Source of the DNA: Flavobacterium weaverense
GTDB taxonomy: Bacteria > Bacteroidota > Bacteroidia > Flavobacteriales > Flavobacteriaceae
Length of the DNA: 64,000 bases
Direction: 5' to 3'
Assembly (NCBI RefSeq): GCF_003688495.1
Contig: NZ_REFH01000009.1
Coordinates: forward strand, 620,001 to 684,000
The position numbers and the translations under genes are program-made. Shown here in pieces: positions 27,298 to 36,658 of the stretch (within the stretch, counting starts at the first letter, position 1; each line of letters opens with the position of its first letter). The notes beneath the pieces are model-generated. The model was not told the origin of the DNA. It was given only the letters and a program-made list of their open reading frames with translations, and ran no database searches.

Positions 27298-27314
27298 ACT
27301 TACTTAGTTATTTT

Positions 27315-28106
27315 TTAGAATCTATATCCTAAGCTGACACCACTACGAATTCCTCCCCATGGTCCACTTATATTTATTTTTGCACCAGTTGCATTAACCT
27401 CAACTTTAACATCTGATAAAGGAAGTTCGACGTCATCTAACTCTCTTTGAAGCGCTGCTTGCTCATTGGGAGTAAGTAATCTGCTTGTAGTTCCTACTAA
27501 ATCTCCTTTAGAAGTTCCGTAATGCGGACCTACAATCCACCAGTCTAATATTAAATTTTTACCTAAATTAAATTGAGCTCCAAATTGTACACCAAAAGTA
27601 TTAGCTAAAATTTTACCACCCAAATCAATATCTTCTTTAGCTCCGAAGTCGCTATTATAAGTAAAATTTACATTAGATATGTCATATTTAATATGTCTGT
27701 AAAACGGTGCAATATAAAAACCTTTACCATAGCCTTTCCCTAAATAAAAACGAACCTCAGGCGTGAAAGCAGTATAACCTAATTCGGCATTTGTAAACAT
27801 ATCTTTCGATTCAGAATCGCCAGACGTTAAATCTTCAATTTGGCTTTGGAACGGCAAACCACCTTTTGGAATAAAACTATAACCCATTACAACTCCAATT
27901 CTTTTGGTTAAACTTCTTTCATACTGTAATTGAAAGTTTTTAAAAACTAAACTTGTCAAACTAAGTTTTACATTATTTTTTTTAGGTAAACCAAAATCGT
28001 TGTTTACAGCGATCGAGCCGTTACCTGATTCTGTAGCAGTCGACTGCGAAAAAGTAGCAACAGAACTCAATAAAATTATTGAAAGTGAGAGTAAAATTTT
28101 TTTCAT
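27315..28106 (-). CDS. DUF3575-type outer-membrane beta-barrel protein
   Basis: Signal peptide (residues 1-20, TFS-QS), then beta-strand-rich sequence with outer-membrane-protein phrases: KLSLTSLVFKNFQLQYERSL, GYTAFTPEVRFYLGKGYGKG, GFYIAPFYRHIKYD, FGVQFGAQFNLGKNLILDWW. It ends GVSLGYRF with a C-terminal aromatic, as barrels do. The DUF3575 assignment rests on recall of those phrases. One periplasmic or surface loop (about 205-240) is rich in acidic residues. The role is unknown. Confidence 0.8.
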   Translation of the reverse strand: MKKILLSLSIILLSSVATFSQSTATESGNGSIAVNNDFGLPKKNNVKLSLTSLVFKNFQLQYERSLTKRIGVVMGYSFIPKGGLPFQSQIEDLTSGDSESKDMFTNAELGYTAFTPEVRFYLGKGYGKGFYIAPFYRHIKYDISNVNFTYNSDFGAKEDIDLGGKILANTFGVQFGAQFNLGKNLILDWWIVGPHYGTSKGDLVGTTSRLLTPNEQAALQRELDDVELPLSDVKVEVNATGAKINISGPWGGIRSGVSLGYRF

Positions 28107-28146
28107 AATTGATGGTTGAAGTTGTTTTTAATTTTGCAAATGTAAA

Positions 28147-28440
28147 TTAAAAACACTTTTCTTCAAAGGCATTTCCATCTTCATCTATTGCAATAAGTAT
28201 TTTCTTAGCTTTAGAAGAAACTTGAGAGATGTAAATCCAAGCGATAGACCATAATCCAAGAGTCGCGCAGAATATAAAAAAGTTAGAAATGTGATCTACT
28301 TTCTTCTTACTTTTCATCAAAATAGCATAAGGTAATTTATCATTTCGTTCTAAAACTACAAAACCATTGTTCGTTTTTTTATTTAGAATAGATGAAAACT
28401 TTGCTAAATCTGCATCAATTTTACTTTTGTTGCTATTCAT
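28147..28440 (-). CDS. Small single-helix membrane protein, unknown
   Basis: The ATG at 28440 (MNSNKSKIDADLAKFSSIL) gives 97 residues; a TTG three codons earlier is the only other start. A charged N-terminal half is followed by a hydrophobic segment (about 50-72, FFIFCATLGLWSIAWIYISQ) and a short acidic end. The LDEKLxxFLxxGF-like opening seen in some small Bacteroidota proteins is only loosely matched. It lies 40 bp upstream of the DUF3575 gene on the same strand. Confidence 0.6.
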   Translation of the reverse strand: MNSNKSKIDADLAKFSSILNKKTNNGFVVLERNDKLPYAILMKSKKKVDHISNFFIFCATLGLWSIAWIYISQVSSKAKKILIAIDEDGNAFEEKCF

Positions 28441-28566
28441 TTTATTCAAGATAATTAATATGTATTATTTGGGATTACTGCTTGAAAAAAGCAATAGCAA
28501 AATTAATAGCAAATTTAGAATCTTACAATACCCACTTTTAGTGATATTTAGCTCAATTACTTAAGA

Positions 28567-30036
28567 CTAAAAGAATTTCTTCACTTTAGCTAAAACCAAA
28601 TCAATAGCATTATTAATCTCTGTAGAAATAACGAACTTGTAATTGACGTAAGTGTATACAACAGTTATTAGTATAGATTTACATGTTATCGCAATTATCG
28701 GAGAAAAAGGAAACTCCCAGAAATAAAAAGATATGAATAAAATAAATGTAATAACTAAAGAGTGAATTGTTTCCCGTGTAAAAGGATATAAATGAAGTCG
28801 CTTAACAACAAATAGCAACTTTGCTAAGCTGTACAGAGTAATCGACAAAAGCGTGGCAAAAGCGCAACCCATTATGCCATACATAGGAATAAATACCATA
28901 TTTAAACCAATAGCAACTGCAACTAAAAGTACTCCAAGAAAAAGCACTGCGCGATAGTACTTTGTATTAAATATAATAGCATTATTATTTCCTAAAATTA
29001 GGTCAAAGTATTTTGAAATCCCAATCATGAATACAACTAATATTCCGCCGCTATACTCTTTCGGAACCATTTCGTAAAGCTGATTGATATTTACAAAGAT
29101 GCCAAGCATCACGTATCCACCTACAACTTGTAGATTAATAGATGTCTTTTTGTACAGCACATTTAACTCTTCAAATTTGTTATCGTGCATCAGTTTAGCG
29201 GTGATAGGATAGACAATTTGATGCATTGCCCTACTTGGAACTGATATTACTAATGCTATAAATGTTGCAATAGAATAGAAAGCAATATTATCAATAATCA
29301 TATACTGATTCAACATTATTTTATCACCATCTAACAATAAATTAGCCACACTACCTGACAAAATAATGTAGAAAGTGTAGGTTAATATTTCTTTAGTATT
29401 CTTAGGCATTGAAAATTGAAAAGTTGGTTTTTCAATATGAAAAGCATAAAACATAGTAACTAAAAATGCTAGAAGATATAAAGCTGCTGTCGCGTAAACA
29501 AATCCTTCTACGCTCAGATATTCAAAATAAACAGCTATTAAAAGTAGTAGTGAAAATAATCGAAGTCCAACTTCCTTGATAAAATTACCAAAAACAGAAT
29601 GCATGTGAACTCTTGCCCAAGCGTAAAAAATTTCGAAATATGCCATACAAAGTCCTATGAAAGGAATCAACCATACATAGTTTTTTACGATTTCATTTTT
29701 TTTCGAAAGAAAGAATAAAATCTCATCATAAAAATATAGTGAAACTAACAACATGGGAACGATTACCACTAATGGAAAAAGCACTGTAAATGATAGAAAT
29801 CTAGACTTTTCCTCTTGCGTTTCGTATTGTGAATAAAACTTAACTAATGTGTTTTGCATACCGATAGCAAACAAGGGCATAATAACATTTGCACACGAAG
29901 TAATGTAATTTGTTAAACCGTAAAAGGTAGCCCCAAGAAGAACTGGATAAAGATAAAGTGTGTTTATGGCTCCAATCCCAAAGCCTAAATAAGTTATTAT
30001 TGTATTCTTTAAAGATTGATTTAATACTATTCCCAT
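28567..30036 (-). CDS. Wzx-type oligosaccharide flippase
   Basis: A 489-residue integral membrane protein with about 14 hydrophobic helices and the polysaccharide-transporter opening (LKNTIITYLGFGIGAINTLY, with LYPVLLGATFYGLTNYI). This family flips lipid-linked sugar units across the inner membrane for polysaccharide or glycoprotein assembly. It follows the glycosyltransferase gene by 27 bp and the YfhO gene further up on the same strand, so the three probably form an operon for a cell-surface glycan. Confidence 0.87.
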   Translation of the reverse strand: MGIVLNQSLKNTIITYLGFGIGAINTLYLYPVLLGATFYGLTNYITSCANVIMPLFAIGMQNTLVKFYSQYETQEEKSRFLSFTVLFPLVVIVPMLLVSLYFYDEILFFLSKKNEIVKNYVWLIPFIGLCMAYFEIFYAWARVHMHSVFGNFIKEVGLRLFSLLLLIAVYFEYLSVEGFVYATAALYLLAFLVTMFYAFHIEKPTFQFSMPKNTKEILTYTFYIILSGSVANLLLDGDKIMLNQYMIIDNIAFYSIATFIALVISVPSRAMHQIVYPITAKLMHDNKFEELNVLYKKTSINLQVVGGYVMLGIFVNINQLYEMVPKEYSGGILVVFMIGISKYFDLILGNNNAIIFNTKYYRAVLFLGVLLVAVAIGLNMVFIPMYGIMGCAFATLLSITLYSLAKLLFVVKRLHLYPFTRETIHSLVITFILFISFYFWEFPFSPIIAITCKSILITVVYTYVNYKFVISTEINNAIDLVLAKVKKFF

Positions 30037-30063
30037 GAAAACGTAAAAGTTATATATTAAAGT

Positions 30064-31401
30064 TTATACTTTCGGATTGATCAATTGTGCCAATTCTCTT
30101 GTCAAACTTTTTCTGGAATATTTCTGTAAACCAATTCCATTTGATTGTAATTTTCCTTCCAAAAATTGATTATAAAAGTCCAAAATTACACTTTTTAATT
30201 TCATTTTCTCTGAATACTTAACGAACTGTCCCGTATTAGTATTTGCAATAATTTCAGCAAAATCTGAATCCTCTGGCCCGATCGCAATGATAGGCCGATT
30301 AGAAACCAAATATTCAAACAACTTTCCAGGAATAATGCTTTTTGTATCTTGGGAATCAATTTCGATTAGCAATAAAACCTGAGACTTTCTTTGATGTACA
30401 ATTGCTTCATGATGTGAAACGTATCCTAAATTGTTTACGTAAGGATCTAAATTGAATCTCGTGATTGTTTCCAAAACTTCCTGACTCACAGCTCCTATTA
30501 ATTTGATTTCCAAATGAAATTTAAAATCAGGAATCTCTTGAATTAATTCCGTAAAGCTCTCCCATAAAATAATGGGATTTCTTTCAGATAAAAAAGATCC
30601 AATATGAGCTAAGCTAAATTTAGTATCTAAAGTTTGTTTTCCAACTTGCTCCGTGTCATAACCATTCGTAATTACAGCAATAGGTTTGCTTGTAATCGCT
30701 TCAAATTCAATTTTAGTAGTTTTGCTTGTAACAATAATACAATCGGCTGAATTTAAAACCTGATGTTCTAAAAATTTATGCTTTTTAGCTGCAAAACTGG
30801 ACAATCGTAATGATTTGTGATATCCTATCGTCGTCCAAGGATCCCGAAAATCAGCAAACCATTCTACATTTAATTTATTTTTTAATTCTAGTCCAATGAG
30901 ATGCAAACTATGAGGCGGTCCAGATGTAATTATCGTCTCGATATTGTGATCTACAATATACTTCTCTAAATAAGATACCGATGGCTTAACCCAATAAACA
31001 CGAGCATCAGGAATAAAAAGATTTCCCCGAATCCAGAGGAAAGTCTTATCTAATAAAGACTGCTTCTTTTGATTTGGAATTATTCCAGAACTGATTTTCT
31101 TAGTTTTGTTTTTCGAAAAAACCGACGCTAATTGATACGGTTCAAAAATTTTCTGTTTCAGAATGATTGCCTTCTCTGAAACTTCTTGTACTAGATTTTC
31201 ATCAAGAATTGGGTACGTCGGATTTTCAGGAATGTAGACAATTGGTTGAATTCCGAAATCTGGAAGATATTTAACGAACTTCAACCACCGCTGTACACCA
31301 GGTCCGCCGGCAGGTGGCCAATAGTAAGTGATAATAAGAACTTTTTTATTTTCCTTATGCACTAAAGTGCTACTGCTTTCAATTACAGAATCTTTTTCCA
31401 T
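30064..31401 (-). CDS. Family 4 glycosyltransferase
   Basis: A GT-B fold sugar transferase of 445 residues. The N-terminal domain has KVLIITYYWPPAGGPGVQRWLKF (in part; about 19-40), typical of this flavobacterial group, and IITSGPPHSLHLIG; the middle has WFADFRDPW. The second domain has the AHIGSF loop, NNLGYVSHHEAI and PGKLFEYLVSNRPIIAIGP, the nucleotide-sugar-binding EX-type segment. It transfers a sugar onto a lipid-linked or surface glycan; donor and acceptor are unknown. Start adjoins the YfhO stop directly (31401/31402), meaning tight coupling. Confidence 0.87.
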   Translation of the reverse strand: MEKDSVIESSSTLVHKENKKVLIITYYWPPAGGPGVQRWLKFVKYLPDFGIQPIVYIPENPTYPILDENLVQEVSEKAIILKQKIFEPYQLASVFSKNKTKKISSGIIPNQKKQSLLDKTFLWIRGNLFIPDARVYWVKPSVSYLEKYIVDHNIETIITSGPPHSLHLIGLELKNKLNVEWFADFRDPWTTIGYHKSLRLSSFAAKKHKFLEHQVLNSADCIIVTSKTTKIEFEAITSKPIAVITNGYDTEQVGKQTLDTKFSLAHIGSFLSERNPIILWESFTELIQEIPDFKFHLEIKLIGAVSQEVLETITRFNLDPYVNNLGYVSHHEAIVHQRKSQVLLLIEIDSQDTKSIIPGKLFEYLVSNRPIIAIGPEDSDFAEIIANTNTGQFVKYSEKMKLKSVILDFYNQFLEGKLQSNGIGLQKYSRKSLTRELAQLINPKV

Positions 31402-33828
31402 TTATATCGCAGTTCCTTCGCCTTTATCAAAACGTTTATTTTCGAAGTAAATACCTCCAACTAATAATAACAAGATTCCAAAACCACTAACTAAAGTTAT
31501 TGTACTTCCAGTTTTTATTACCTGCGGTTCAAATTTGAATTCTACAGTATGCTTACCTGCTGGAATTTGCAATCCTCTTAAAACATAATCAATTCTAATA
31601 TGATCTACATTTTTACCATCGATGTAAGCATTCCATCCCTTTCCGTAATACATTTCAGAAAAAACTGCTAAACCTTCGTTGCTGTTATTTGAATTGTATA
31701 TTAGATGATTTGGTTTGTAAGAAGATAAATTAATTGTTGCCAAATCATCTTTGGCGAAAGCCTTTTTACTAACCTTAAATTCTCTTTCATTTACAATAGC
31801 TACATTTTTAGAATCTAAGCTATCTAACGCTTTCATCTCGCCATCTGCTGAAGTAACAAATTTAACTTGACTAATAAACCAAGCGTTTCCATTAGCATCT
31901 GGGTTAGCGGTTGGGAATTCATTTCCTTCTTTATCTCTTTGAATAACATATTTCACATTAAGCATGCTCAATACCTCAATATTATTTTTAGCGATTTGGT
32001 AATCGACTAATTGCTGCATCCTTCTTGGTCTAACTGCACTGTAACCACCTATAGATTTATGGAAATAGGAAGCACGAGCTCCTAATACATCTGCGACTTC
32101 AAAAACTCTATAATTTGATGTGTCTTTCAAAATTTGTGCGTCCGTTGGCGTTTCAGTGAAAGGCATTGTCACTTCGCTTCCTCTAACAAAATCTTTTGCT
32201 GAGACATAATTTTTAGCGACAAAAAATAAATCTGCAACCATTACTAGACCTACAATTATAATTGCTGATTTTTGAGCCAATCTATCTTTCATTGCAAACC
32301 ACAAAATTCCAGCAGTCACAAGCATAAAGAATCCAGAGCGCAATAAATCTGCACTATATAAACTCATTCGATCAAGCTTCAAAGCATTTACAAATTCAGG
32401 ACCGTAACTTTGCTCGTAAGCACCGTCATTAGCACCCGAAAAGCTAAACATACTTTTACTTAAAAATAGTATTACCATGATTCCTAATCCTAAAATCGCT
32501 GTTTCATAAATTCCTTTCCACTGTGCTTTTTTATCTAGCTGAAAGAACGATTGTAATCCCATCATGGCAAGAACTGGAAAGCAAAGTTCAAGAACAACTT
32601 GTATCGAAGAAACTGCTCTAAACTTGTCGTACAAAGGAATGTAATCAATAAAAAAATCAGTAATTAATGAGAAATTTTTTCCCCACGAAAGAATCAATGC
32701 CACTATTGCACCAGAAAGAAATACATATTTAATTTTACGTTTGTCAGTAAAAAGAGCCAATACCGCAAGAAAGAAAACCACTGCACCAATGTAAGCTGGC
32801 GCGGCAACAATGGGCTGATCACCCCAGTAAGTTGGCATTCCTGAAACAAAATCCGTTGCTTGTGCTTCTGGAACTCCTTGACCAATCATAAATTCATACA
32901 TATGACTGTCTCTTCCCACTGCTTCATTATTTGAACCACCAAATAATCTTGGCACGACCAAATTTAAACTCTCAACAATTCCGTAACTATATTCAGTAAT
33001 ATAGTCTTTACTCATCGAACTAGTCGTTTCGTTCTTTGAACCATTTGGATTAAAAGTTAATTCACTTTTACCACGGATACTAAAATCAGTATATTCTGTG
33101 GTTGCTAATAAATTTGTCGCATTTGCACCTATTGCGAAAATACCCGCAACTAGTAATGTCCCAAAAGAATAAAGCATCGCTTTATAATCCTTCTCTTTTA
33201 CTTGCTGATAAATAAAATAACAGGAAAGGATTAATAAGAAAATCAATAAATAATAAGTCATTTGGAAGTGATTAGCACTTATTTCTAGCGCTGTCGCAAA
33301 AAGCGTAATCAATCCACCGAGAATGTATTTTTTTTGGAAAACCAAAATAAAACCTGCGATAACCAATGGCATATAAGCTATAGCATGCGCTTTAGCATTG
33401 TGACCCACACCTAAAATAATAATCATGTAAGTTGATAATCCAAAAGCTAATGCTCCAAAAAATGCTTTTAGCGGATCTATCTTTAGAACCAACATCAAGC
33501 CATAAAACCCTAAAAAGTATAAAAATAAATAATCTGCAGGACGTGGTAAAAAACGTAAAGCGTCATCTATCGCACCTATGTAATCGTGAGGATATTTAGC
33601 TCCCAACTGGTATGTGGGCATTCCACCAAAAGCGGAATTCGTCCAGAAAGGCTCAATATTATCTGTAGCTCTAAAGTCATTTTGCTCCTTAGCCATTCCA
33701 GTATATTGAACAATATCTGATTGTGAGATTTGCTTTCCTTGTAAAACAGGATAAAAATAAATTAAAGAAATAAGAATAAAACCAAGTATGGCTAGAGCGT
33801 GTGGATAGAACTTATTTATTATTTTCAA
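31402..33828 (-). CDS. YfhO-family membrane protein (TTG start)
   Basis: An 808-residue protein with about 12-13 membrane helices and a soluble C-terminal region (about 540-770) before a last helix. Family phrases are YFYPVLQGKQISQSDIVQYT, FWTNSAFGGMPTYQLGAKYP and ADLFFVAKNY. YfhO proteins are GT-C-like and are linked to glycosylation of teichoic acids or other envelope polymers in Firmicutes. The role in Bacteroidota is unproven, but the glycosyltransferase and flippase behind it agree. The start is a TTG; the next methionine would remove the first helix, and upstream there is no ATG in frame. Confidence 0.85.
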   Translation of the reverse strand: MKIINKFYPHALAILGFILISLIYFYPVLQGKQISQSDIVQYTGMAKEQNDFRATDNIEPFWTNSAFGGMPTYQLGAKYPHDYIGAIDDALRFLPRPADYLFLYFLGFYGLMLVLKIDPLKAFFGALAFGLSTYMIIILGVGHNAKAHAIAYMPLVIAGFILVFQKKYILGGLITLFATALEISANHFQMTYYLLIFLLILSCYFIYQQVKEKDYKAMLYSFGTLLVAGIFAIGANATNLLATTEYTDFSIRGKSELTFNPNGSKNETTSSMSKDYITEYSYGIVESLNLVVPRLFGGSNNEAVGRDSHMYEFMIGQGVPEAQATDFVSGMPTYWGDQPIVAAPAYIGAVVFFLAVLALFTDKRKIKYVFLSGAIVALILSWGKNFSLITDFFIDYIPLYDKFRAVSSIQVVLELCFPVLAMMGLQSFFQLDKKAQWKGIYETAILGLGIMVILFLSKSMFSFSGANDGAYEQSYGPEFVNALKLDRMSLYSADLLRSGFFMLVTAGILWFAMKDRLAQKSAIIIVGLVMVADLFFVAKNYVSAKDFVRGSEVTMPFTETPTDAQILKDTSNYRVFEVADVLGARASYFHKSIGGYSAVRPRRMQQLVDYQIAKNNIEVLSMLNVKYVIQRDKEGNEFPTANPDANGNAWFISQVKFVTSADGEMKALDSLDSKNVAIVNEREFKVSKKAFAKDDLATINLSSYKPNHLIYNSNNSNEGLAVFSEMYYGKGWNAYIDGKNVDHIRIDYVLRGLQIPAGKHTVEFKFEPQVIKTGSTITLVSGFGILLLLVGGIYFENKRFDKGEGTAI

Positions 33829-33876
33829 TTTAAAAAAAGTTTGGATTAAAGTAAAAAGCTTATTAAAACGGCAAAC

Positions 33877-34146
33877 TTAATCTATTTCTTCGTAATCAAC
33901 ATAATCACCAACTTTTTTGGTCTCACGGGGATTTTTAGCATTTGTTGGATTAAAAATAACTTCTTCTTTATTTTGAGTTTTCTGCCAATTATTCTGCTGT
34001 TGCTGCTGCATATTCTGCCCAGCTTTTTCAACTACTTTTTTCACGATCAAAGGCAAAAACAATTTCGCTAAAAAACGGAACACGTAGTAGAAAGCGATCA
34101 TATAAAAAATTGCTTTTATAAAACCAGTAAATGAAGCTGTTTGCAT
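33877..34146 (-). CDS. DUF4834 small membrane protein
   Basis: An 89-residue protein with one N-terminal helix (about 8-27), a glutamine-rich stretch (NMQQQQQNNWQKTQ) and an acidic end (KVGDYVDYEEID), as in the DUF4834 family of Bacteroidota. The function is unknown. It lies 48 bp upstream of the YfhO gene on the same strand and may lead that operon. Confidence 0.75.
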   Translation of the reverse strand: MQTASFTGFIKAIFYMIAFYYVFRFLAKLFLPLIVKKVVEKAGQNMQQQQQNNWQKTQNKEEVIFNPTNAKNPRETKKVGDYVDYEEID

Positions 34147-34225
34147 AAATGTATTTTTTTTTCAAAATTAATAAATCAAAAGGTCAAAATTAAGATATCA
34201 TTCTTAAATAAATAATAAAATATAG

Positions 34226-34233
34226 TACATTTG
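34226..34233 (+). promoter_or_regulatory. -7 element for the gene at 34269
   Basis: TACATTTG matches TAnnTTTG, 35 bp before the ATG. Confidence 0.5.
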
Positions 34234-34268
34234 AAATACCTTGCCGCTTTTTAACTCAATAATTAATT

Positions 34269-35204
34269 ATGTCAAAAGTAAAAATCATACTTATCGTTGC
34301 CGTTCTCCTACTTCCGTTGGTAAATTTCGGCCAACATACAGACCAAATTAATTCCAATAGACCTGGAGAAACAATGTCAGCTTTTGCAGTGGGAAAATCT
34401 GTTTTTCAAATGGAAACTGGAATCTACGGAATTAAAGAAAAGCATGATTTACTTAATTATGAGAATAACGGTTTTGGGGTGGACATGATGTTGCGTTGGG
34501 GATTGTTTTTTGAACCCTTAGAACTAATTGCAGATTTTCAATATCAAAGTCAACAGCATATTGAAAATTTCAGAAGTGAACAACAATCTGCCTTAAAGAA
34601 AACTGTTTTCGGAGCTAAATACTTAGTTTACGATCCTTTCAAGAATTATGAAAAGAAAATAAATTTGTACAGTTGGAAAGCAAATCGTGCTTTTAATTGG
34701 CATCAATTACTTCCAGCAGTCTCAGTATTTGCTGGTGCAAATTTAAATTTTTCTAACAATCCTTATGCTTTTTCACCTGCAGCTGAAATTTCACCAAAAG
34801 TGATGTTAATTACACAAAATCATCTTGGAGATGGCAGATGGGTTTTTGTGACTAACATTATAGCTGATTATATAGGCACAGATTTTCCGAGTTATGGATA
34901 CGTCTTGACATTAACTAGAGGATTTAGTGAGAAATGGTCTGGCTTTGTCGAAAATCAAGGTTATAAGAGTGATTTCTACAGCGACGCAATCATAAGAGGT
35001 GGCGCCGCTTATTTATTAAATAAAGACATGCAAATAGATGCTTCGATTAGTAATAGTTTAAAAACAACTCCTTCTATTCTATACGGAGGGATTGGTTTTT
35101 CATGGCGATATGACGCCAACTATAAAGAAGTAAGAATGAAAGTAGACTCAGGCGATGCCGAAAAGAAGGGAAGAAGAAGAGCAGCAAAAACAAAAAAAGG
35201 ATAA
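34269..35204 (+). CDS. Outer-membrane transporter-like (phenol MetA-type) protein
   Basis: A signal peptide (residues 1-20, VNFG-Q) is followed by beta-rich sequence with the NSNRPGETMSAFAVGKSVFQ opening of the MetA-pathway/phenol-degradation-type outer-membrane family, and barrel-like segments such as MLRWGLFFEPLELIADFQYQ and ILYGGIGFSWRYD. The last 25 residues are strongly basic (KKGRRRAAKTKK), odd for an outer-membrane barrel end. Cargo is unknown. The next gene starts 21 bp on. Confidence 0.75.
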   Translation: MSKVKIILIVAVLLLPLVNFGQHTDQINSNRPGETMSAFAVGKSVFQMETGIYGIKEKHDLLNYENNGFGVDMMLRWGLFFEPLELIADFQYQSQQHIENFRSEQQSALKKTVFGAKYLVYDPFKNYEKKINLYSWKANRAFNWHQLLPAVSVFAGANLNFSNNPYAFSPAAEISPKVMLITQNHLGDGRWVFVTNIIADYIGTDFPSYGYVLTLTRGFSEKWSGFVENQGYKSDFYSDAIIRGGAAYLLNKDMQIDASISNSLKTTPSILYGGIGFSWRYDANYKEVRMKVDSGDAEKKGRRRAAKTKKG

Positions 35205-35225
35205 ACACCGAATTTTACAAAAACG

Positions 35226-36344
35226 ATGATTACAATACACGAAGCTAAAAGTAAAAGTGAATTAAAAGAATATATAAAGTTTCCTTTTTCTCTTTACAAA
35301 AACAATAAAAACTGGGTTGCTCCGCTAATTTCAGATGAATTAGAGGGTTTTGATAAAGAAAAAAATCCTGCATTTGAAACAGCAGAAGCTTATTTTTATA
35401 TCGCCAAAAAAAACAATGAAATTGTTGGAAGAATAACGGCAATTATAAACTGGAGCGAAGTAAATGATCAGCACAAAAAGAAAGTTCGTTTTGGCTGGTT
35501 TGATGTCATTGATGATGTAGAAGTTACGAAAGCACTTTTAGAAAAAGTTTATGAACTAGGGCGTAAAAATAATTTAGAATACGTAGAAGGACCAATAGGT
35601 TTTTCTAACCTAGATAAAGTAGGTGTTTTGACTGAAGGTTTTGATGAAATAGGAAACATGATTACTTGGTACAACAATCCGTATTATGCAACTCACTTTG
35701 AACAATTAGGTTACGTAAAGGAGAAAGAATATATTGAGAGCAAATTCCCATTTGAAAACGTAAAACCAGAGTTTTTTGAAAAAGCGAATGATTTGGTAAA
35801 GAGAAGATACCAATTGACAGCGCTAAATTTTAAGACTACTAAAGAGGTTATGCCTCATATAGATAAAATGTTTGATTTATTTAATAAATCTTACGCTTCC
35901 TTATCCTCTTTCGTAGCTATTTCCGACACACAAAAGGAATATTTCAAAAAGAAATATATTAGTTTCATCAATCCAGAATACATTAAATTTGTTGAGGACA
36001 AAGATAAAAATCTTGTCGCTTTTAGCATCGTAATGCCTTCATTCACCGAGGCATTACAAAAAGCAAACGGAAAGTTATTTCCTTTTGGATTTATACATTT
36101 ACTTAAGGCAAAAAAACAAAGTAAAGACGTTCTTTTTTACCTTATTGGTGTAGCACCAGAATATCAAAACAAAGCGGTAACAGCAGTTATTTTTAAAGAA
36201 TATTACGAAACTTTTAAAGAAAGAGGAATTCTAAATTGTTTTAGAACACCTGAGTTAGCTGATAATGCGGCAAGTATTAATTTATGGAAACATTTTAATA
36301 CGGTTGTGCATAAAAGAAGATGTACTTACACTAAACTTTTATAA
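35226..36344 (+). CDS. GNAT-like acyltransferase
   Basis: A 372-residue cytoplasmic protein. The first half has an N-acetyltransferase-like core (FYIAKKNNEIVGRITAIINW and a later GPIGFSNLD), the second half a further GNAT-like portion (LIGVAPEYQNKAVTAVIFKE, CFRTPELADNAASINLWKHF). Relatives in flavobacteria are sometimes labelled GTP cyclohydrolase, which this sequence does not support. Acyl donor and acceptor are unknown. It is probably co-transcribed with the outer-membrane protein gene before it. Confidence 0.72.
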   Translation: MITIHEAKSKSELKEYIKFPFSLYKNNKNWVAPLISDELEGFDKEKNPAFETAEAYFYIAKKNNEIVGRITAIINWSEVNDQHKKKVRFGWFDVIDDVEVTKALLEKVYELGRKNNLEYVEGPIGFSNLDKVGVLTEGFDEIGNMITWYNNPYYATHFEQLGYVKEKEYIESKFPFENVKPEFFEKANDLVKRRYQLTALNFKTTKEVMPHIDKMFDLFNKSYASLSSFVAISDTQKEYFKKKYISFINPEYIKFVEDKDKNLVAFSIVMPSFTEALQKANGKLFPFGFIHLLKAKKQSKDVLFYLIGVAPEYQNKAVTAVIFKEYYETFKERGILNCFRTPELADNAASINLWKHFNTVVHKRRCTYTKLL

Positions 36345-36358
36345 ACATAATAGCAATA

Positions 36359-36395
36359 TAATCTCATTTTCTTAAAACCAAATGAGATTTTTTAT
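36359..36395 (+). terminator. Intrinsic terminator of the 34269-36344 unit
   Basis: AATCTCATTT pairs exactly with AAATGAGATT over a 10-nt loop and ends in a T run, 15 bp after the stop. Confidence 0.85.
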
Positions 36396-36542
36396 TTTTG
36401 AGAGTACTATTTGGGTTATAGCCAAGAATTAAGTTTTAATGATCTTTTATAATACAAAATTAGCAGAAAGCGAATTACCATATTAAAGTCTTAATAATTT
36501 TTTAATTCCTAAAAATATAGCAGAGCAATAAAATATTGAGTC

Positions 36543-36585
36543 CAAAAAAAAATCCATTCGCAATTGCAAATGGATTTCTTCTTTT
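36543..36585 (-). terminator. Intrinsic terminator of the aminotransferase-fold gene
   Basis: AATCCATT(CGCAATTGC)AAATGGATT forms a stem that on the minus strand runs into nine T residues. It lies downstream of the gene ending at 36659. Confidence 0.75.
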
Positions 36586-36658
36586 GTCAAACTTTAGTTC
36601 TTTAAAACTAAAGTGAGTATTTATAAAGGCAATTTAGAAAACCCTTTTATATATTTTA